From: Streptomyces avicenniae
Lineage (GTDB): Bacteria; Actinomycetota; Actinomycetes; Streptomycetales; Streptomycetaceae
Length of the DNA stretch: 64,000 nucleotides
NCBI RefSeq assembly: GCF_000719135.1
Contig: NZ_JOEK01000010.1
Span: forward strand, 1 to 64,000
Reading direction: 5' to 3'
The stretch's first letter is position 1. Each line of letters begins with the position of its first letter. Below, in pieces: positions 8,209 to 17,928 of this stretch. The position numbers and the translations under genes are program-made. The notes under the pieces were generated by a model, which was not told the origin of the DNA, searched no databases, and saw only the letters and a program-made list of their open reading frames with translations.

Positions 8209-9975
8209 GTGGTATCCCAGAACGACGACAGCAACCGCGGCGTCCGACCCGGGAGGGGTCCCGACGACCCGGCCCGGCAGATCGCCGACCTTGAGCAGGA
8301 GATCACCGTCCTGCGCCGAAAGCTGGCCGACTCCCCGCGACACACGCGCATCCTGGAGGAACGCGTCGTCGAGCTGCAGACCAGTCTGGCGGGTGTCTCC
8401 GCCCAGAACGAACGGCTCGCGACCACCCTGCGGGAAGCCCGTGACCAGATCGTCGCGCTCAAGGAGGAGGTGGACCGGCTCGCCCAGCCGCCCTCCGGCT
8501 TCGGCGTCTTCCTGCTCGCCAACGAGGACGGCACCGCCGACATCTTCACCGGGGGCCGCAAGCTCCGGGTGAACGTCAGCCCGAGCATCGACCTCGGCGA
8601 CCTGCGGCGTGGCCAGGAGGTCATGCTCAACGAGGCGCTCAACGTCGTGGCCGCCATGGAGTTCGAACGTGCCGGCGAGATCGTCACCCTCAAGGAGATC
8701 CTGGAGGACGGCGAGCGCGCCCTGGTGGTCGGCCACACCGACGAGGAGCGGGTCGTCAAGCTCGCCCAGCCGCTGCTCGACGCCACCCTGCGCGCGGGCG
8801 ACGCCCTGCTGCTCGAACCCCGCTCCGGCTACGTCTACGAGGTCGTGCCCAAGAGCGAGGTCGAGGAGCTGGTCCTCGAAGAGGTCCCCGACATCGACTA
8901 CACGCAGATCGGTGGTCTCGGCGGTCAGATCGAACTGATCCGCGACGCCGTCGAGCTGCCCTACCTGCACCCCGACCTGTTCAGGGAGCACGAGCTGCGC
9001 CCGCCCAAGGGCGTCCTGCTCTACGGCCCGCCCGGCTGCGGCAAGACACTCATCGCCAAGGCCGTCGCCAACTCGCTGGCCAAGAAGGTCGCCGAGGTCA
9101 CCGGCAAGCCCGCGGGGAAGAGCTTCTTCCTCAACATCAAGGGCCCCGAGCTGCTGAACAAGTACGTCGGCGAGACCGAGCGGCACATCCGGCTGGTGTT
9201 CCAGCGGGCCAGGGAGAAGGCGAGCGAGGGCACCCCCGTCATCGTCTTCTTCGACGAGATGGACTCCCTCTTCCGCACCCGCGGATCCGGTGTCAGCTCG
9301 GACGTGGAGAACACCATCGTCCCCCAGCTGCTCTCCGAGATCGACGGCGTGGAGGGCCTGGAGAACGTCATCGTCATCGGCGCCTCGAACCGCGAGGACA
9401 TGATCGACCCCGCGATCCTGCGCCCCGGCCGCCTCGACGTCAAGATCAAGATCGAGCGCCCGGACGCCGAGGCCGCGCGGGACATCTTCTCGAAGTACCT
9501 CACCCCGCGGCTCCCGCTGCACGCCGACGACCTCGGCGAGCACAACGGCAGCCGTGCCGCGGCCGTCGGCGGCATGATCCAGACCGTCGTGGAACAGATG
9601 TACGCCGAGACCGAGGAGAACCGCTTCCTTGAGGTCACGTACGCGAACGGCGACAAGGAAGTCCTCTACTTCAAGGACTTCAACTCCGGCGCGATGATCC
9701 AGAACATCGTGGACCGCGCCAAGAAAATGGCCATCAAGGATTTCCTGGACCACCAGCAGAAGGGCCTTCGCGTCTCCCATCTCCTGTCCGCCTGCGTGGA
9801 CGAATTCAAGGAGAACGAGGACCTTCCCAACACCACCAACCCCGACGACTGGGCCCGGATCTCCGGCAAGAAGGGCGAGCGGATCGTCTTCATCCGCACC
9901 CTCGTCACCGGAAAGCAGGGCGGCGACACCGGCCGTTCCATCGACACGGTCGCCAACACCGGCCAGTACCTGTGA
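8209..9975 (+). CDS. arc: Proteasome-associated AAA ATPase ARC (Mpa ortholog)
   Basis: 588 aa from GTG 8209, placed behind GGAGGTGAGG. An N-terminal coiled coil (about residues 20-90, heptads such as [15 protein letters not shown]) binds Pup. Two OB folds follow, then one AAA module: Walker A GPPGCGKT near residue 273, Walker [11 protein letters not shown] near 344, and the second region of homology with RPGRLDVKI. The C-terminus ends GQYL, the penultimate-Tyr tail that docks into the proteasome alpha ring. The hexamer recognises Pup-tagged proteins, unfolds them with ATP and feeds the 20S core. The gene is followed by a strong hairpin, so dop is probably transcribed separately. Confidence 0.97.
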   Translation: MVSQNDDSNRGVRPGRGPDDPARQIADLEQEITVLRRKLADSPRHTRILEERVVELQTSLAGVSAQNERLATTLREARDQIVALKEEVDRLAQPPSGFGVFLLANEDGTADIFTGGRKLRVNVSPSIDLGDLRRGQEVMLNEALNVVAAMEFERAGEIVTLKEILEDGERALVVGHTDEERVVKLAQPLLDATLRAGDALLLEPRSGYVYEVVPKSEVEELVLEEVPDIDYTQIGGLGGQIELIRDAVELPYLHPDLFREHELRPPKGVLLYGPPGCGKTLIAKAVANSLAKKVAEVTGKPAGKSFFLNIKGPELLNKYVGETERHIRLVFQRAREKASEGTPVIVFFDEMDSLFRTRGSGVSSDVENTIVPQLLSEIDGVEGLENVIVIGASNREDMIDPAILRPGRLDVKIKIERPDAEAARDIFSKYLTPRLPLHADDLGEHNGSRAAAVGGMIQTVVEQMYAETEENRFLEVTYANGDKEVLYFKDFNSGAMIQNIVDRAKKMAIKDFLDHQQKGLRVSHLLSACVDEFKENEDLPNTTNPDDWARISGKKGERIVFIRTLVTGKQGGDTGRSIDTVANTGQYL

Positions 9976-10031
9976 CCGGCCACCACCGGTAGACGGGCGG
10001 CATCCCGCACAGGCACGCCCGCACACGTCGT

Positions 10032-10069
10032 CCGGCTGCGGGGCACGCGAAGGCGTGCCCCGCAGCCGG
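10032..10069 (+). terminator. Hairpin downstream of arc
   Basis: Perfect 17-bp arms (10032-10048 and 10053-10069) around a GAAG tetraloop, 57 bp after the arc stop. No U-tract follows. Confidence 0.7.
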
Positions 10070-10229
10070 TGCATTCCGAGTCAGTCCTGATCCGCGACGG
10101 TCCTGATCCCGGGACGAGTCCAGAAGGAAACCGGCGGCGATCCGCGCGCCGGGCCCGGTGTCGCCTACGCTCGTCAGCGAAGGACGGCACCGGGCCGGTG
10201 CCGGTGCGCCGCCGGGCAAGGAGGGCCGC

Positions 10230-11741
10230 ATGACAGTACGGCGAGTGATGGGCATCGAGACCGAGTACGGCGTCTCCGTCCCCGGCCACCCGAACGCCAA
10301 CGCCATGCTCACCTCCTCCCAGGTGGTGAACGCCTACGCGGCGGCCATGCACCGCGCCCGGCGTGCCCGCTGGGACTTCGAGGAGGAGAACCCGCTGCGC
10401 GACGCCAGGGGCTTCGACCTGGCCAGGGACAACGCGGACGCCAGCCAGCTGACCGACGAGGACATCGGCCTGGCCAACGTCATCCTCACCAACGGCGCCA
10501 GGCTCTACGTGGACCACGCGCACCCCGAGTACAGCTCACCCGAGACGACCGGGCCGCTGGACGCCCTCCTGTGGGACAAGGCCGGTGAACGGATCATGGC
10601 CGAGGCCGCCCGCCGGGCCGCCGAGGTCCCCGGCGCCCAGCCGATCCACCTGTACAAGAACAACACCGACAACAAGGGCGCCTCCTACGGCACCCACGAG
10701 AACTACCTGATGAAGCGCGAGACGCCGTTCTCCGAGATCGTGCGGCACCTCACGCCCTTCTTCGTCTCCCGCCAGGTCGTCTGCGGCGCGGGCCGCGTCG
10801 GCATCGGCCAGGACGGCGGCGAGCACGGCTTCCAGCTGAGCCAGCGCGCCGACTACTTCGAGGTCGAGGTCGGCCTGGAGACGACACTCAAGCGGCCCAT
10901 CATCAACACCCGCGACGAGCCGCACGCCGACGCCGAGCGCTACCGCAGGCTCCATGTCATCATCGGCGACGCCAACCTCGCCGAGGTCTCCACCTACCTC
11001 AAGCTGGGCACCACCGCGCTCGTCCTGTCGATGATCGAGGACGGCTTCATCACCGTCGATCTCGCCGTGGACCAGCCGGTCCGCACGCTCCACCGCGTCA
11101 GCCACGACCCCGGGCTCACCCAGCTGGTGACGCTGCGCAGCGGCCGGACGCTGACCGCCGTCCAGCTCCAGATGGAGTACTGCGAGCTGGCCCGCAAGTA
11201 CGTGGAGGAGCGCTGGGGCACCGACGCCGACGCCCAGACCGCCGACGTCCTCTCCCGCTGGGAGGACGTCCTCAACCGGCTGGAGAACGACCCGATGAGC
11301 CTGGCCGGCCAGCTCGACTGGGTGGCCAAGCGGGAGCTGATGGAGGGCTACCGCCGCCGTGACGGCCTCGGCTGGGACGCGGCGCGCCTGCACCTCGTGG
11401 ACCTCCAGTACGCGGACGTCCGGCCCGACAAGGGCCTGTACAACCGGCTGGCGGCCCGTGGGCGCATGACCAGGCTCCTCGACGAGGAGGACGTCCTGCG
11501 CGCCAGGATCAGCCCGCCGGACGACACCCGCGCCTACTTCCGTGGCCGGTGCCTGGAGCAGTACGCCGACGACGTCGCCGCCGCCTCCTGGGACTCCGTG
11601 ATCTTCGACCTCCCCGGCCGTGACTCGCTGCAACGCGTGCCGACCATGGACCCGCTGCGCGGCACCCGCGAGCACGTGAAGGACCTCCTCGACCGCTGTC
11701 CGACGGCGGACGATCTCGTCCGTGCCCTCTCCGGCGGCTGA
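10230..11741 (+). CDS. dop: Pup deamidase/depupylase
   Basis: 503 aa. The start [15 protein letters not shown] follows GGAGGG; longer forms lack a site. GIETEYG (Glu10) belongs to the ATP/Mg site shared with PafA and glutamine synthetase-type ligases. Asp95 in [10 protein letters not shown] is at the position of the catalytic Asp of characterised Dop. [18 protein letters not shown] and the [20 protein letters not shown] block are also diagnostic. Dop converts the C-terminal Gln of Pup to Glu and removes Pup from substrates. A TACGCT box at 10166 may be its promoter. One 51-nt stretch is identical to pafA (see findings). Confidence 0.96.
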   Translation: MTVRRVMGIETEYGVSVPGHPNANAMLTSSQVVNAYAAAMHRARRARWDFEEENPLRDARGFDLARDNADASQLTDEDIGLANVILTNGARLYVDHAHPEYSSPETTGPLDALLWDKAGERIMAEAARRAAEVPGAQPIHLYKNNTDNKGASYGTHENYLMKRETPFSEIVRHLTPFFVSRQVVCGAGRVGIGQDGGEHGFQLSQRADYFEVEVGLETTLKRPIINTRDEPHADAERYRRLHVIIGDANLAEVSTYLKLGTTALVLSMIEDGFITVDLAVDQPVRTLHRVSHDPGLTQLVTLRSGRTLTAVQLQMEYCELARKYVEERWGTDADAQTADVLSRWEDVLNRLENDPMSLAGQLDWVAKRELMEGYRRRDGLGWDAARLHLVDLQYADVRPDKGLYNRLAARGRMTRLLDEEDVLRARISPPDDTRAYFRGRCLEQYADDVAAASWDSVIFDLPGRDSLQRVPTMDPLRGTREHVKDLLDRCPTADDLVRALSGG

Positions 11742-11763
11742 TTTCCCGCCGATCCGGGAATCA
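11739..11763 (+). terminator. Weak hairpin at the end of dop
   Basis: Arms TGATTTCCCG and CGGGAATCA pair with one bulged T around a short loop, starting at the dop stop codon. It is a weaker candidate than the other hairpins. Confidence 0.35.
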
Positions 11764-11869
11764 TCAGGGTGGTCCCCTGACGTTGAGGGTGTTCCGGGGG
11801 AAATCCCGCGGGGAAAGTCCCCCGGGTATCCCCGGGAAAAGTGAAAGGGCCGATGTCAGCCCCGCCTAG

Positions 11870-11875
11870 TAGGGT
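11870..11875 (+). promoter_or_regulatory. -10-like box of pup
   Basis: TAGGGT followed by CTG, 39 bp before the pup ATG, leaving a short UTR with a GGTGAGGGAG ribosome-binding site. Confidence 0.45.
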
Positions 11876-11914
11876 CTGATCGTGACACGTCGAAGCTGAG
11901 CAGGGGTGAGGGAG

Positions 11915-12133
11915 ATGGCGACCAAAGACACCGGCGGCGGCCAGCAGAAGGCGTCGCGCAACAGCGAGGAAGTCGAGGAGCAGTCCCAGGACGCGGAGGT
12001 CTCCGAGGAGCTCAAGGAGCGCCAGGAGGCCCTGACGGACGACGTGGACTCGGTGCTCGACGAGATCGACGAGGTGCTGGAGTCCAACGCTGAGGACTTC
12101 GTCCGCAGCTTCGTCCAGAAGGGCGGCCAGTAG
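11915..12133 (+). CDS. pup: Prokaryotic ubiquitin-like protein Pup
   Basis: 72 aa, very hydrophilic and acidic, starting MATKDTGGGQQ. The central/C-terminal part (ELKERQEALTDDVDSVLDEI, then DEVLESNAEDFVRSFVQ) is the region that folds into a helix on the ARC coiled coil. It ends KGGQ; the C-terminal Gln must be deamidated to Glu by Dop before PafA can join it to substrate lysines. Length and ending are canonical for the family. The gene sits between dop and prcB, as in most Actinobacteria. Confidence 0.97.
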   Translation: MATKDTGGGQQKASRNSEEVEEQSQDAEVSEELKERQEALTDDVDSVLDEIDEVLESNAEDFVRSFVQKGGQ

Positions 12134-12192
12134 GCGCCCCCGCCGCGCCGCGCGGCTTCCGCGGCCGATGTGGATCACCACCGCCGGACGGG

Positions 12193-12198
12193 TAGGGT
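12193..12198 (+). promoter_or_regulatory. -10-like box of prcB
   Basis: TAGGGT followed by CCG, in the 142-bp pup-prcB gap and 78 bp before the prcB GTG. It suggests that prcBA can be transcribed without pup. Confidence 0.4.
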
Positions 12199-12275
12199 CC
12201 GTGCCATAGCCTGCCGCTGCCCCGGCCGCACCGCCGGCCGGGGCGGCGGACCGTCCTCCACATGGAAGGAACCCT

Positions 12276-13121
12276 GTGGCAGCCAACTCCCACGAGCAGG
12301 GGCGACTCCCGGCGGCCTTCCTCCGGCCGGGCTCCTCCTCGTTCCTCGACTTCCTGACCGACCACGCCCCGGAGCGCCTGCCGGGACACCGCGCGCTGCC
12401 GCCGGTCGAGGGGGCGGTCGAGGCGGTGCACGGCACCACGATCGTCGCCGCCACGTTCACCGGCGGCGTCGTCCTCGCCGGTGACCGCCGCGCCACCATG
12501 GGCAACATGATCGCCCAGCGCGACATCGAGAAGGTCTTCCCCGCCGACGAGTACTCCGCCGTCGGCATCGCCGGTACCGCCGGGCTCGCCGTCGAGCTGG
12601 TCAAGCTCTTCCAGCTGGAGCTGGAGCACTTCGAGAAGGTCGAGGGCCACACGCTCTCCCTCGAAGGCAAGGCCAACCGGCTGTCCACCATGATCCGCGG
12701 CAACCTCGGCATGGCCATGCAGGGCCTGGCCGTCGTCCCGCTCTTCGCCGGGTACGACCTGGAGCGCGGCGCGGCCCGCATCTTCTCCTACGACGTCACC
12801 GGCGGCCGGTCCGAGGAGCACGGCTTCGCGGCCATCGGCTCCGGCTCGCTGTTCGCCCGCGGATCCCTGAAGAAGCTGCACCGCCCCGACCTGTCCGAGG
12901 AACAGGCGGCCACCGTGGCCGTCCAGGCGCTCTACGACGCCGCCGACGACGATTCCGCGACCGGCGGACCCGACTTCGCACGCCGCATCTACCCGATCGT
13001 CACGGTCATCACCGAGGACGGCTACCGCCGCCTCGGCGGGACCGAGGTCGGCGAGATCGCCCGCGCGGTGTACGACGGGCGGCTCCAACTGCCCGACGGG
13101 CCGCAGGCCCCGGCTGTGTAG
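12276..13121 (+). CDS. prcB: 20S proteasome beta subunit
   Basis: 281 aa from GTG 12276 with a GGAAGGAA site. A 53-residue propeptide (including [19 protein letters not shown]) ends in HG before [11 protein letters not shown]. Autocatalytic cleavage would expose Thr54 as the N-terminal nucleophile, and Lys and Asp residues of the Ntn-hydrolase site are present ([14 protein letters not shown]). Seven copies form each inner ring of the 20S core that degrades Pup-tagged proteins delivered by ARC. It lies 81 bp upstream of prcA. Confidence 0.97.
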   Translation: MAANSHEQGRLPAAFLRPGSSSFLDFLTDHAPERLPGHRALPPVEGAVEAVHGTTIVAATFTGGVVLAGDRRATMGNMIAQRDIEKVFPADEYSAVGIAGTAGLAVELVKLFQLELEHFEKVEGHTLSLEGKANRLSTMIRGNLGMAMQGLAVVPLFAGYDLERGAARIFSYDVTGGRSEEHGFAAIGSGSLFARGSLKKLHRPDLSEEQAATVAVQALYDAADDDSATGGPDFARRIYPIVTVITEDGYRRLGGTEVGEIARAVYDGRLQLPDGPQAPAV

Positions 13122-13202
13122 ATTGCGGTGCCGGGCCCGTCCGGCACCGGGCGAAGCGCCAGATCCCGGAATTCCCACGGACGTCGAAGGGACGAGTAGC
13201 CG

Positions 13203-13967
13203 GTGTCCACACCGTTCTATGTCTCACCCCAGCAGGCCATGGCGGACCGCGCCGAGTACGCCCGCAAGGGCATCGCGCGCGGACGCAGCCTGGTGGTGCT
13301 CCAGTACGCCGACGGCATCGTGTTCGTCGCCGAGAACCCGTCGCGCGCCCTGCACAAGGTGAGCGAGATCTACGACCGCATCGCCTTCGCGGCGACCGGC
13401 AAGTACAACGAGTACGAGAGCCTGCGCATCGGCGGCACCCGCTACGCCGACCTGCGCGGCTTCACCTACGACCGCACCGACGTCACGGCCCGGGGGCTGG
13501 CCAACCTCTACGCGCAGACGCTGGGCAACATCTTCTCCAGCGCCGCCGAGAAGCCCTACGAGGTGGAGCTTCTCGTCGCCGAGGTCGGCGAGACCCCGGA
13601 GGACGACGAGATCTACCGCCTGCCGCACGACGGCTCGATCATCGACGAGCACGGCTCCGTCGCGGTCGGCGGCAACGCCGACCAGATCAGCAGCTATCTC
13701 GGCCAGCGGCACCGCGAGGGCATGGACCTGGGCGAGGTGCTGCGCCTCGCGGTGGACTCGCTCACCCGTGAGGCGGGCGGCGGCGAGCGTGAGCTGACCG
13801 CCGATCAGCTGGAGGTCGCCGTCCTCGACCGGACCAGGCCGCAGACCCGCAAGTTCAAGCGCGTGCCCGTGCGGCAGCTCGCGTCCCTGCTGGAGCGGAA
13901 CGGTTCTTCCGAGGCCGCGGCCGAGGACACGTCCGACAGCGCCACGGACGACACGAGCGGCGACTGA
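13203..13967 (+). CDS. prcA: 20S proteasome alpha subunit
   Basis: 254 aa from GTG 13203. The N-terminus [23 protein letters not shown] is the gating segment of actinobacterial alpha subunits, and the Ntn-hydrolase fold lacks a processed Thr. Seven copies form each outer ring, where the GQYL tail of ARC docks. The acidic tail (ending [13 protein letters not shown]) is longer than in mycobacteria, as usual for Streptomyces. A TAGATT box overlaps the prcB stop (13119-13124) and could give an extra prcA promoter; the main message is probably prcB-prcA. Confidence 0.96.
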   Translation: MSTPFYVSPQQAMADRAEYARKGIARGRSLVVLQYADGIVFVAENPSRALHKVSEIYDRIAFAATGKYNEYESLRIGGTRYADLRGFTYDRTDVTARGLANLYAQTLGNIFSSAAEKPYEVELLVAEVGETPEDDEIYRLPHDGSIIDEHGSVAVGGNADQISSYLGQRHREGMDLGEVLRLAVDSLTREAGGGERELTADQLEVAVLDRTRPQTRKFKRVPVRQLASLLERNGSSEAAAEDTSDSATDDTSGD

Positions 13968-13974
13968 CGCACGC

Positions 13975-14006
13975 CGCGCCCCGGGGAGCCCGCTCCCCGG
14001 GGCGCG
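13975..14006. terminator. Bidirectional hairpin between prcA and the LacI gene
   Basis: Perfect 14-bp arms (13975-13988 and 13993-14006) around a CCCG loop fill the 45-bp gap between two convergent stops, so one hairpin may serve both genes. Confidence 0.7.
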
Positions 14007-14012
14007 CGCCTG

Positions 14013-15056
14013 TCACGCGGGCTGCGGCGCCTGGGCCGTCGAGCCGCGCGTGGCCAGCGTCACCGGCAGCACCGTCGTCCCCCGCCGCTCACCGGCGAGC
14101 ACCGCGAGCAGCGCCCGCAGCCCGGCGGCGCCCAGCTCCTCGGCGGGCAGCCGCACCGTCGTCAGCTCCGGCTCCACCGCCGTGGCGAGCGCCAGGTCGT
14201 CGAAGCCCGTCACCGACACGTCCTCCGGCACCCGCAGGCCCAGGCGGCGCACCGCCTTGCACGCCCCGGCCGCCATCGTGTCGTCGTCGCAGACCAGCGC
14301 CGTCGGGCGGGGGAGCGCCGACAGGGCGCGCTCGGCCGCGGCCAGCCCTCCCGCGACGCTGATCGGGCCGCGCTCCGCCGCGACCAGACGCGCCCCTGGG
14401 ACGGCCGACAGCCCGGCACGCAGGGCGCGTTCCCGCACCTCGAACGTCCAGGACGGCACGTCGGCGGCGACGTGCGCCACATGCCGGTGGCCCAGCGTCA
14501 GCAGATGGTCCGTCACCAGCCGCATCCCGGCGCCGATGTCGGGGTTGACGGTCGCGCCCGCCGGACCGTCACGCGGCTCGCTGTCCAGCATGACGAGCGG
14601 CAGCCCGTCCCCGCTCAGCTGCGCCAGCGCCTCCACGGCCATCGAGGACGCCAGGACGCCGTCCAGCGTCGCCCCGGCCGAGGCGAAGGGGTCGGGGGCC
14701 GCGCCGACGCCCTCGGGCGAGGGGTAGAGGACGACGCCCACGTCCGCCTCGGCCGCCACCCGCGCCGCCCCGGCGTGCACGCGGGCGAAGAACTCGTTGG
14801 TCAGCGCCGGGACGACGACCAGCACCGTCCGCGTCCTGCCGAGCCGCAGGCTGCGGGCAGCGAGGTTCGGCCGGTAGCCCAGCTCGCGCGCCGCGGTCCG
14901 CACCTCCGCCACACGGGCGGGGGAGACGCGTCCGCGCCACTGCTCGCGCAGCACCAGCGACACCGTCGCCTGGGACACCCCCGCGAGCCGCGCGACGTCC
15001 CGGCTCGTGGGCCGGACGGCGCCGTCACGGCCCGCGTCGCTCCCCGTCTCGCCCAC
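14013..15056 (-). CDS. LacI-family transcriptional regulator
   Basis: 347 aa from a GTG at 15056 with a GGAGG site. The HTH TSRDVARLAGVSQATVSLVL is near the N-terminus, followed by the hinge-helix LGYRPNLAARSLRLGRTRT and a periplasmic-binding-protein-like effector domain (FVARV-type fold with VTGFDDLALA near the end). LacI proteins usually repress an adjacent sugar gene until a ligand binds. The gene is divergent from an MFS transporter 134 bp away, and the gap holds inverted repeats (15113-15142), so the transporter is the likely target. The ligand is unknown. Confidence 0.92.
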   Translation of the reverse strand: MGETGSDAGRDGAVRPTSRDVARLAGVSQATVSLVLREQWRGRVSPARVAEVRTAARELGYRPNLAARSLRLGRTRTVLVVVPALTNEFFARVHAGAARVAAEADVGVVLYPSPEGVGAAPDPFASAGATLDGVLASSMAVEALAQLSGDGLPLVMLDSEPRDGPAGATVNPDIGAGMRLVTDHLLTLGHRHVAHVAADVPSWTFEVRERALRAGLSAVPGARLVAAERGPISVAGGLAAAERALSALPRPTALVCDDDTMAAGACKAVRRLGLRVPEDVSVTGFDDLALATAVEPELTTVRLPAEELGAAGLRALLAVLAGERRGTTVLPVTLATRGSTAQAPQPA

Positions 15057-15112
15057 AGCCTCCGCGCCTCCCTGCCGGTGTCCTGAATCCGCCGTCCACC
15101 AGAACGCTCATC

Positions 15113-15142
15113 GTACGTACAATCGACGACGTTATACGTAAC
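15113..15142. promoter_or_regulatory. Candidate LacI operators in the divergent gap
   Basis: The perfect palindrome GTACGTAC (15113-15120) and the CG-centred inverted repeat GTTATACGTAAC (15131-15142) lie 18 bp apart in an unusually A/T-rich patch between the two divergent genes. The second covers a possible -10 of the MFS gene. Confidence 0.45.
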
Positions 15143-15190
15143 ACGTCACCTCATCGACCGCTCCGACGATCCACCGACAGGGGTTTGCAC

Positions 15191-16453
15191 ATGGCCACGG
15201 GCTACGGGGAACTGCTGCGCGTCCGCCATGTGACGCGCCTGCTCGTGGGCACGCTCATAGGGCGCCTGCCGAACGGCACCGCGCCCCTCGGCATCGTCCT
15301 GTTCGTCCGCGCCGAGGGCGGCGGCTACACCCTGGCCGGGCTGCTCGCCGCCGTGTACGGGGTGGCCACCGCCGTCGGGCAGCCCCTGCTCGGCCGGCTC
15401 GTGGACCTCCACGGGCAGCTGCGCGTCATGCTGCCCGCCGCCCTGGTGTCCGCCCTCGGCATGATCGTCTTCGCGGCCGTGGGCACCGACCCGGCGCCCC
15501 TGGCATGGACGGCCGTCGCGGTCGCCGGTCTCGCCACCCCGCCGCTCGAAGGCGGCCTGCGCGCCCTGTGGCCCACCGTCATCCGGCACGGCGGCGGGGT
15601 GCAGCGTGCCTACGCGCTCGACGCCGTCGCGCAGGAGGTGATGTTCGCGGGTGGGCCGCTCGTCGTCCTGCTGCTCGTCGCCGCCTGGTCCGAGGCCGCC
15701 GCCCTGCTGGTCGTCAACCTCATCGGCGTCCTCGGGGCGCTCTCCGTGGTCCTGTCCGCCCCGTCCCGGCGCTGGCGCGGCGCCGCGCGGGAGGCGCACT
15801 GGCTGGGCGCGCTGCGCTCACGCGGGCTGCTCGCGCTCCTCGCCTGCTTCTTCTTCGTCGGCACCGCCCTCGGCGCCATCTCGGTCGCGGACGTCGCCTA
15901 CGCCGACGGCCACGGGGACCAGCTGATCGCCACCTGGCTCACCTCGGGGCTCGGCGTGGGCGCCCTGCTCGGCGGCCTGGTCTACGGCGCCGTCCGCTGG
16001 AGCGGGCCTCCCGAGCCACGGCTGCGGCTGCTGGCCACCGCCCTGGCCGCCGGATACCTGCCCCTGGCGCTCGTCCCCGACAGCCTGGTCGTCATGACGC
16101 TGCTCAGCGTGCTCTCCGGGGTGTTCCTCGCACCCCTGCTGGCCTGTGCCTTCGTCGTCATCGACCGGCACGCGCCCACCGGCACGGTCACCGAGGCGTT
16201 CTCCTGGCTCGTGACCGCCTTCGGCGTCGGCGCCGCCGCGGGCACCGCCGTCGCCGGGCCGGTCGTCGAGCGGGGCGACGCCGCCGCGGGCTTCGCCGTC
16301 TCGGGCGCGGCCGGGTGCGTCGCGCTGCTGGTGCTGCTCGCCTCGGCGCGCGTTCTCGCAGTTCCCGGGCGCCCCACCGGTCCTGGCGGGGAAACGCGAA
16401 ATGATCGAAACGCCGCACTCGAACCCGGTTTCAGAAGTAAGCATCAGGCGTAA
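15191..16453 (+). CDS. MFS transporter
   Basis: 420 aa with about 12 hydrophobic segments. The start at ATG 15191 is chosen because AGGGG lies 7 nt upstream; a TTG two codons earlier is also possible. Major-facilitator character shows in the first half loop (LPNGTAPLGIVLFVRAEGG, then QPLLGRLVDLHGQLRVM between helices 2 and 3) and in the overall length. The substrate is not identifiable; divergence from a LacI regulator hints at a sugar or sugar-like compound, or an exported metabolite. Its stop codon is used by the pafA promoter (see pafA). Confidence 0.88.
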   Translation: MATGYGELLRVRHVTRLLVGTLIGRLPNGTAPLGIVLFVRAEGGGYTLAGLLAAVYGVATAVGQPLLGRLVDLHGQLRVMLPAALVSALGMIVFAAVGTDPAPLAWTAVAVAGLATPPLEGGLRALWPTVIRHGGGVQRAYALDAVAQEVMFAGGPLVVLLLVAAWSEAAALLVVNLIGVLGALSVVLSAPSRRWRGAAREAHWLGALRSRGLLALLACFFFVGTALGAISVADVAYADGHGDQLIATWLTSGLGVGALLGGLVYGAVRWSGPPEPRLRLLATALAAGYLPLALVPDSLVVMTLLSVLSGVFLAPLLACAFVVIDRHAPTGTVTEAFSWLVTAFGVGAAAGTAVAGPVVERGDAAAGFAVSGAAGCVALLVLLASARVLAVPGRPTGPGGETRNDRNAALEPGFRSKHQA

Positions 16454-16456
16454 TGT
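16451..16456 (+). promoter_or_regulatory. -10 box of pafA overlapping the MFS stop codon
   Basis: TAATGT starts with the TAA stop of the MFS gene and ends 6 nt before the pafA ATG. No ribosome-binding site is present in the 9-nt gap, so pafA is probably leaderless. Confidence 0.5.
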
Positions 16457-16462
16457 TCAGTC

Positions 16463-17824
16463 ATGGATCGCCGAATCTTCGGGTTGGAGAACGAGTACGG
16501 GGTCACCTGTACGTTCCGCGGTCAGCGACGGCTGTCCCCGGACGAGGTGGCGAGGTACCTCTTCCGCCGCGTCGTGTCATGGGGGCGCAGCAGCAACGTG
16601 TTCCTGCGCAACGGCGCCCGGCTGTACCTGGACGTCGGCTCGCACCCCGAGTACGCGACGCCCGAGTGCGACAACGTCACCGAACTCATCACCCACGACA
16701 AAGCGGGTGAACGCATTCTCGAGGGACTCCTGGTGGACGCCGAGCGCCGCCTGCACGAGGAGGGCATCGCCGGCGACGTCTACCTCTTCAAGAACAACAC
16801 CGACTCCGCGGGCAACTCCTACGGCTGCCACGAGAACTACCTCGTGGCACGGCACGGCGAGTTCTCCCGCCTCGCGGACGTGCTGATCCCCTTCCTCGTC
16901 ACCCGCCAGATGATCTGCGGCGCGGGCAAGGTCCTCCAGACGCCGCGCGGCGCGGTCTTCTGCGTCAGCCAGCGCGCCGAGCACATCTGGGAGGGCGTCA
17001 GCTCGGCCACGACGCGCTCCCGCCCCATCATCAACACGCGCGACGAGCCGCACGCCGACGCCGAGCGCTACCGCAGGCTCCATGTCATCGTCGGCGACTC
17101 CAACATGTCCGAGACGACCATGCTGCTCAAGGTCGGCGCCACCGACCTGGTGCTCCGCATGATCGAGGCGGGCACCGTCATGCGCGACCTCACGCTGGAG
17201 AACCCCATCCGGGCCATCCGCGAGGTCAGCCACGACACCACGGGCCAGCGCAAGGTCCGCCTCGCGACCGGCCGTGAGGCGTCCGCCCTGGAGATCCAGC
17301 AGGAGTACTACGAGAAGGCCCTCGACTTCTGCGAACGCCGCGGCATGCGCACCGGCGTCACCGAGCAGGTCCTCGAACTCTGGGGCAGGACGCTGGAGGC
17401 GATCCGCGCCGAGGAACTCGACAAGATCAACACCGAGATCGACTGGGTCATGAAGTACCAGCTCATCGAGCGGTACCGCGCCAAGCACAACCTGACCATG
17501 TCCCACCCGAGGGTCGCGCAGATAGACCTCGCCTACCACGACATCCACCGCCGCCGCGGGCTCTACTACCTGCTGGAGCGCAGGGGCCAGGCCCAGCGGG
17601 TGTGCAACGACCTGAAGATCTTCCAGGGCAAGTCGGTCCCCCCGCAGACGACGCGGGCCCGGCTGCGCGGCGACTTCATCCGCCGCGCGCAGGAACAGCG
17701 CCGCGACTTCACCGTGGACTGGGTGCACCTCAAGCTCAACGACCAGGCCCAGCGGACGGTGCTGTGCAAGGACCCGTTCCGTTCGGTGGACGAGCGCGTC
17801 GAGAAACTGATCGCCGGGATGTGA
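16463..17824 (+). CDS. pafA: Pup--protein ligase
   Basis: 453 aa. The N-terminal GLENEYGV (Glu9) is the PafA counterpart of GIETEYGV in Dop, and Asp57 in [12 protein letters not shown] matches the catalytic base of characterised Paf[20 protein letters not shown] and the [20 protein letters not shown] block are diagnostic. The enzyme activates the C-terminal Glu of deamidated Pup with ATP and transfers it to substrate lysines. It is separated from prcA by the LacI/MFS pair, but the candidate promoter at 16451 would keep it independent. A 33-nt hairpin follows. Confidence 0.97.
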   Translation: MDRRIFGLENEYGVTCTFRGQRRLSPDEVARYLFRRVVSWGRSSNVFLRNGARLYLDVGSHPEYATPECDNVTELITHDKAGERILEGLLVDAERRLHEEGIAGDVYLFKNNTDSAGNSYGCHENYLVARHGEFSRLADVLIPFLVTRQMICGAGKVLQTPRGAVFCVSQRAEHIWEGVSSATTRSRPIINTRDEPHADAERYRRLHVIVGDSNMSETTMLLKVGATDLVLRMIEAGTVMRDLTLENPIRAIREVSHDTTGQRKVRLATGREASALEIQQEYYEKALDFCERRGMRTGVTEQVLELWGRTLEAIRAEELDKINTEIDWVMKYQLIERYRAKHNLTMSHPRVAQIDLAYHDIHRRRGLYYLLERRGQAQRVCNDLKIFQGKSVPPQTTRARLRGDFIRRAQEQRRDFTVDWVHLKLNDQAQRTVLCKDPFRSVDERVEKLIAGM

Positions 17825-17829
17825 CGGTT

Positions 17830-17862
17830 CCGGGCGCGCGCGGCCGGAACGCGCGCGCCCGG
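17830..17862 (+). terminator. Hairpin downstream of pafA
   Basis: Perfect 13-bp GC arms (17830-17842 and 17850-17862) around a 7-nt loop, 6 bp after the pafA stop. A TAGGCT -10-like box for the next gene follows at 17869. Confidence 0.7.
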
Positions 17863-17928
17863 AGGCCGTAGGCTGGGGCGGACCAGCGGGTTCCGCCCCG
17901 ACACGCCCTCGACGCCCCGGTTGGACAT

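Noticed and set aside
8029..10074. 681-aa minus-strand frame opposite arc
   Set aside because: Shadow of the arc reading frame with no recognisable motifs.
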